NCBI GenBank assembly: GCA_947176425.1
Contig: CAMWQV010000047.1
Coordinates: 1 to 9,142 of the forward strand
From: an uncultured Clostridia bacterium
GTDB lineage: Bacteria; Bacillota; Clostridia; Oscillospirales; Oscillospiraceae
Reading direction: 5' to 3'
DNA length: 9,142 bases
The notes beneath the pieces are model-generated. The model was not told the origin of the DNA. It worked only from the letters and a program-made list of their open reading frames with translations, and did not search any database. The position numbers and the translations under genes are program-made. Positions 5,882-9,142 of the stretch are shown in pieces; position 1 is the stretch's first letter, and every line of letters begins with the position of its first letter.

Positions 5882-6451
5882 TTACTCTTTGCAGCGGGAC
5901 AGATATTCGCCCGTCCGGGTATCAATGGTGATCTTGTCGCCTACGCTGATAAACAGCGGCACTTTGATCTCCGCGCCGGTTTCCAGGGTAGCCGGTTTCG
6001 TGACGTTGGTGGCTGTATTGCCCGCGAAGCCGGGTTCCGTATCGGTGACCACCAGGTCCATAAAATTCGGGCATTCCAGACCGAACACATTGCCCTTGTA
6101 GCTGAGGACTTTGCAGACGGTGTTTTCCTTCATGAAGCGGAAGGCGTCGCCCAGCAGGTCTTTGTTCAGGGGTACCATGTCATAGGTCTCCTGGTCCATG
6201 AAGTAATAGAGGTCGCCGTCGTTGTAGCTGTACTCCATATCGCGGCGCTCCACAAACGCCTCCTCGAATTTCGCCGTGGGGTTGAAGGACGTTTCCGTCA
6301 CCGCGCCGGTGATAACGTTTTTCATCTTGGTCCGCACGAACGCCGCGCCTTTGCCGGGTTTCACATGCTGGAACTCAATGACCTGCATGACTTTGCCGTC
6401 CATCTCGAAAGTTTTACCGTTGCGGAATTCACCCGCCGTAATCGTAGCCAT
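5882..6451 (-). CDS. efp: Elongation factor P
   Basis: EF-P binds ribosomes stalled on polyproline between the P and E sites and promotes peptide bond formation. The 189-residue length is normal. Visible: an N-terminal KOW-like domain with the tip loop HVKPGKGAAF (29-38), in which Lys34 occupies the position that many bacteria modify; the central OB domain (..RDMEYSYNDGDLYYFMDQETYDMV..); and the C-terminal OB domain ending in VPLFISVGDKITIDTRTGEYLSR. AGGAGGT lies nine bases before the ATG. Its promoter is at 6494-6522 and it is the first gene of the two-gene unit ended by the terminator at 5361-5398. Which modification enzyme acts on it cannot be told from this window. Confidence 0.98.
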   Translation of the reverse strand: MATITAGEFRNGKTFEMDGKVMQVIEFQHVKPGKGAAFVRTKMKNVITGAVTETSFNPTAKFEEAFVERRDMEYSYNDGDLYYFMDQETYDMVPLNKDLLGDAFRFMKENTVCKVLSYKGNVFGLECPNFMDLVVTDTEPGFAGNTATNVTKPATLETGAEIKVPLFISVGDKITIDTRTGEYLSRCKE

Positions 6452-6493
6452 ATTTTATTTACCTCCTAATCGAAAGTCGATTGTGCATCGGAT

Positions 6494-6522
6494 ATTTTAC
6501 AGTATTCCTATTGTAAATGCAA
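6494..6522 (-). promoter_or_regulatory. Probable sigma-A promoter of efp
   Basis: On the minus strand TTGCAT (6522-6517), 17 bases, TAAAAT (6499-6494). Four of six and five of six consensus bases, giving a leader of about 35 bases before the efp ATG. Confidence 0.65.
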
Positions 6523-6539
6523 GCACTTTGTAGTAAATT
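6511..6539 (+). promoter_or_regulatory. Possible promoter of the pseudouridine synthase - proC unit
   Basis: TTGTAA (6511-6516), 17 bases, TAAATT (6534-6539). It is weak, but correctly placed before the gene at 6579. Its -35 side overlaps the efp promoter on the other strand. Confidence 0.4.
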
Positions 6540-6578
6540 TATGGTCAGAAACAAAAAAGACCAGACAGGGAGTGCGCC

Positions 6579-7238
6579 ATGATATCGATATTATACCAGG
6601 ATCGGGACATTCTGATTTGCCGAAAGCCGCCGGACGTGCTGAGCCAGAGCGGTCCCGGGCCGAACATGCCGGACCTGCTGCGGGAAGAAACCGGACAGCC
6701 CGTGTATCCGGTCCACCGTCTGGACCGGGGGGTGGGCGGCGTGATGGCCTACGCCCGCAGCCGGGACGCCGCCGCCGCGCTTTCCGGCAGTATCCGCAAT
6801 TTGCAAAAACAGTATCTTTGTATCGTCCGCGGCGTTCCGGACCAGCCGTCGGGGACCTATCAGGACCTGCTGCTCCACGACAGAACCCGCAATAAAAGCT
6901 TTGTGGTAAAACGAATGCGGGGCGGGGTTCGGGAAGCAAGTCTGTCCTATCGGGTGCTGGCGGAAGACGGAGAGGCGTCACTGGTACAGGTCCGTCTGCA
7001 TACCGGACGCACCCATCAGATTCGGGTGCAGTTTGCCAGCCGCGGGACCCCTCTGCTGGGGGATGGAAAGTATGGCGGCGGAAGCGGGGAAACCGCGTTA
7101 TGGAGTTTTTCCCTGACACTGCTCCATCCAAAGACCGGAAAAACGTTATGTTTCCGGCTGCCGCCGGAGGGTCAAGTCTGGAACCGCTTTCAGGCGGCAA
7201 TTGATGAAGCGATGAAACATACAGATGTGTTGGAATAA
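6579..7238 (+). CDS. RluA-family RNA pseudouridine synthase
   Basis: It isomerises uridine to pseudouridine in rRNA or tRNA; the target cannot be read from the sequence. At 219 residues it has the catalytic domain only, without an N-terminal S4 domain. The catalytic motif is HRLDRGVGG (46-54), with Asp49 as the expected nucleophile, and the family signature LHTGRTHQIRVQFA follows in the second half, with LLGDGKYGG and the terminal LTLLHPKTGK. The N-terminus ILYQDRDILICRKPPDVLSQ is normal for this family. GGGAG lies six bases before the ATG. proC follows 26 bases later on the same strand, so the two are probably co-transcribed. A 230-residue open frame on the opposite strand is a high-GC shadow. 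Confidence 0.94.
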   Translation: MISILYQDRDILICRKPPDVLSQSGPGPNMPDLLREETGQPVYPVHRLDRGVGGVMAYARSRDAAAALSGSIRNLQKQYLCIVRGVPDQPSGTYQDLLLHDRTRNKSFVVKRMRGGVREASLSYRVLAEDGEASLVQVRLHTGRTHQIRVQFASRGTPLLGDGKYGGGSGETALWSFSLTLLHPKTGKTLCFRLPPEGQVWNRFQAAIDEAMKHTDVLE

Positions 7239-7264
7239 CACGGAAAGGCGAAAAGGTGAAACAA

Positions 7265-8073
7265 ATGAGTCAATATCTGCTGTCCTTTATCGGAACCGGC
7301 GCAATGGGTTCCGCACTGGCGAAAGCCGCCGTACAGAACACCCCGCCCGAAAAAATCCTGCTGTCCAACCGTACGCCGGAAAAAGCGCAGAAACTGGCGT
7401 TGTCGCTGGGCTGTGCCGCGGGGAGTGTTGCAGACGCCGCGGCGGAAGCGGACTATATTTTTCTTGGGGTCAAGCCGCAGATGATGGCGGGCCTGCTGTC
7501 GGAGATCGCGCCTGTTCTGGCAAAGCGTACCGGCCGTTTTGTTCTGGTCACGATGGCCGCCGGAATAACTATGGGACGGATCAGTGAACTGTCCGGCGGC
7601 GCGTACCCGATCATCCGCATCATGCCCAATACGCCCTGTGCCGCAGGCGCGGGAATGATCCTGTACGATGCCAACAGCCTCGTTACTCCCGCGGAACTGG
7701 AACGGTTTACCGCCGCAATGGCAGGCGCCGGGACCCTGGACCGTCTGGAAGAACGTCTGATTGACGCGGGAAGCGCAGTTGCCGGATGCGGACCGGCGTT
7801 GCCTGCCTGTTTATGGAGGCATTGGCGGACGGCGGCGTGACCTGCGGACTGCCCCGGCAGAAAGCGCTGCTGTACGCCGCAAAAATGCTGGAAGGCACTG
7901 CCCGTCTGATGCTGGAGACCGGACAGCACCCCGGCGAAATGAAGGACGCCGTCTGCTCCCCCGGCGGCTCAACCATCGCAGGCGTGCGCGCGCTGGAAGA
8001 ACATGGTTTCCGTGCGGCCGCGATGGGGGCGGTCATTGCCGCCCTGGAGCGTACTGCAGAACTGGGGAAATAA
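7265..8073 (+). pseudogene. proC: Pyrroline-5-carboxylate reductase, frameshifted by one missing base
   Basis: ProC reduces 1-pyrroline-5-carboxylate to proline with NAD(P)H, the last step of proline synthesis. The first part (7265-7798) reads SFIGTGAMGSALAKA (NAD(P)-binding loop), NRTPEKAQ, ADYIFLGVKPQ, VLVTMAAGIT and RIMPNTPC, up to AVAGCGPA (about residue 178). The next codons leave the family pattern and reach a stop at 7838-7840. The rest continues in another frame from 7801: ACLFMEALADGG, AAKMLEGTARLMLETGQHPGEMKDAVCSPGGSTIAGVRALEEHGFRAA. Adding one base inside GCGTTGCC near 7799-7801 (for example TTT for TT) restores GPAFACLF and a full protein of about 269 residues, the usual length. 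Either a sequencing/assembly error or a recent mutation. The ATG at 7265 follows AAAAGG; a GTG at 7256 is an alternative start. Confidence 0.93.
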
Positions 8074-8919
8074 TCAGGCATTGCCTGCCAGACGCAGCAG
8101 AAGCGGCTCAAAATCCAGTCCTTCTCTGGCGGGAATGTTCTCCTTTCCGGTATGGGCGGCGCAGAGGCTGGTAAAATCTGCGGCAGTCTGCGCAGCGTCT
8201 TTCAGGCTGTGTTTTTGAACCAGCGCGCCGGTCAGGACGCTGGCAAACAGGTCGCCGGTACCATGAAACTGACCGGGCGCAAGCGGCGCATAAACCAGAT
8301 GCGTTTTCCCGTCTGTACGGTCAAAACACGCCGCGCCGGTGACAGGTTTATCCGGAAGCGTGATTCCCGTCAGCACGACGGAACGGCGTCCCTCCAAACT
8401 GAGCCGCTCTGCCCAGCGGCGGCATTCCTCCGGATGGTCCAGGCGCAGGGTATCATACTCCTGGTTTAATAAAATGGCGGCTTCGGTACGGTTTGGGGTA
8501 ATTACATCGGCTTCTTCCGCCAGCCGCGACATGGCACGGCACATTTCAGGCGTATATGTCCGGTACGCTTTGCCGTGGTCGCCCATAACAGGGTCTATAA
8601 CGGCCAGGCACTCCGGACGCCGGAACGTTCGGACAAAATCCGCCGTCAGCGCCATTTGCTCCCGGCTTCCCATAAAACCGGTATAGATTGCGTCAAAAAC
8701 AACGCCGCAGTTTTTCCAGTGGTCCGTGACTGACGCCATTTGGTCTGTCATATCCAGAAACGTATTTCCTGTAAAACCGCCGGTATGTGTGGACAGATAC
8801 GCCGTAGGCAGCGGGCAGCACTGAACGCCCATTGCAGACAGTGTGGGAATGGCAACCGTCAGGGAACAGCGTCCGAAACCGCTGAGATCATGGATTGCGG
8901 CAACACGCGGAGCAGGCAT
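8074..8919 (-). CDS. pdxY: Pyridoxamine/pyridoxal kinase (vitamin B6 salvage)
   Basis: It phosphorylates pyridoxamine or pyridoxal with ATP for B6 salvage. The 281-residue ribokinase-fold protein shows: VAAIHDLSGFGRCSL (6-20, substrate-side loop), PTAYLSTHTGGFTG (38-51), DPVMGDHGKAY (109-119), the ADVITPNRTEA segment (137-147) and the anion-hole/catalytic motif HGTGDLFASVL (219-229), with Asp223 as the expected base. AAAGGAGG lies five bases before the ATG. The promoter at 8974-9002 is clear. Clostridial relatives are usually annotated 'pyridoxamine kinase'; the symbol is by family likeness and pdxK is also used. Its stop codon directly abuts the stop of the convergent proC. Confidence 0.92.
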   Translation of the reverse strand: MPAPRVAAIHDLSGFGRCSLTVAIPTLSAMGVQCCPLPTAYLSTHTGGFTGNTFLDMTDQMASVTDHWKNCGVVFDAIYTGFMGSREQMALTADFVRTFRRPECLAVIDPVMGDHGKAYRTYTPEMCRAMSRLAEEADVITPNRTEAAILLNQEYDTLRLDHPEECRRWAERLSLEGRRSVVLTGITLPDKPVTGAACFDRTDGKTHLVYAPLAPGQFHGTGDLFASVLTGALVQKHSLKDAAQTAADFTSLCAAHTGKENIPAREGLDFEPLLLRLAGNA

Positions 8920-8973
8920 AACAGCCTCCTTTCCTGTCAGGCATTCGGTTATGTAATTCTGTAGTTTTGCTTT

Positions 8974-9002
8974 TTATAACATAGCATGATAATATCTGTC
9001 AA
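8974..9002 (-). promoter_or_regulatory. Sigma-A promoter of the pyridoxamine kinase gene
   Basis: On the minus strand TTGACA (9002-8997), 17 bases, TTATAA (8979-8974); TATAAA one base further would give an 18-base spacer. The leader is about 50 bases. Confidence 0.75.
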
Positions 9003-9024
9003 GACCGTATTTTCCCACTCCCTT

Positions 9025-9141
9025 TTACCTTTTGTGTTGATAAACGCCTGATAATTTTCCACATTCGTCAAGTAGCTCGATAAACATGAATTTGACGGTG
9101 TAATATTCGGCTACTCCGTGTATGTTCCGCCAGTATTTTCT
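9025..9141 (-). CDS. Possible 3' end of a gene cut by the window edge
   Basis: On the minus strand a frame is open from the window edge for 38 codons and ends in TAA at 9027-9025. The residues (RKYWRNIHGVAEYYTVKFMF, IELLDECGKLSGVYQHKR) have a protein-like mix, whereas the other two minus frames meet stops and read poorly. I do not recognise the family. No terminator follows it before the kinase promoter, and 38 codons is short enough to be chance in this AT-rich stretch. Confidence 0.35.
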   Translation of the reverse strand, partial: RKYWRNIHGVAEYYTVKFMFIELLDECGKLSGVYQHKR

Positions 9142-9142
9142 C

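Noticed and set aside
6508..7200. 230-codon open frame on the minus strand
   Set aside because: It lies opposite the well-supported pseudouridine synthase gene, is rich in Pro/Arg/Gly as GC-rich shadows are, and has no family pattern.
7453..8111. Minus-strand frames of 158 and 134 codons across proC
   Set aside because: They are shadows of proC; they lack ribosome binding sites and the plus strand carries the conserved ProC motifs.

Overview
The window looks like one end of a metagenomic or draft contig from a low-GC-phylum (Bacillota), Clostridia-class bacterium, probably a gut Oscillospirales-type organism. The reasons are an alanine-type T-box leader, the efp - CD1247-domain gene pair, AGGAGG-type ribosome binding sites, consensus sigma-A promoters and moderately GC-rich housekeeping genes. 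Taxonomy below class is inference. The first 74 bases are not genomic: they are an Illumina Nextera P7 adapter with index, so the contig really begins at base 75, inside alaS.

Left part (75-3733, minus strand): a consensus promoter and an alanine-type T-box riboswitch lead into a three-gene unit, namely a small DUF3887-type lipoprotein, a membrane-anchored alpha/beta hydrolase and the 5' part of alaS. Placing two envelope genes between the T-box and its synthetase is the unusual point here.

Middle (3740-5290): a small accessory islet, AT-rich over most of its length. It starts with what appears to be a complete type I toxin-antitoxin locus: a 33-residue holin-like membrane toxin with a sequestered Shine-Dalgarno, a 3' hairpin, and a converging antisense promoter. 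Both RNAs would start with the same 13-14 bases. The locus is absent from normal gene calling because the toxin gene is only 102 bases and starts with GTG. A TIGR04076-family cysteine-rich protein and an unrecognised ~246-residue protein (convergent) follow.

Right part (5361-9142): efp and a zinc-ribbon CD1247-domain gene form a minus-strand operon with a clear promoter and terminator. Divergent from them is a plus-strand pair, an RluA-type pseudouridine synthase and proC; proC is broken by what looks like one missing base. proC meets a convergent pyridoxamine/pyridoxal kinase gene with no base between the stop codons. The last ~118 bases hold the possible 3' end of another minus-strand gene.
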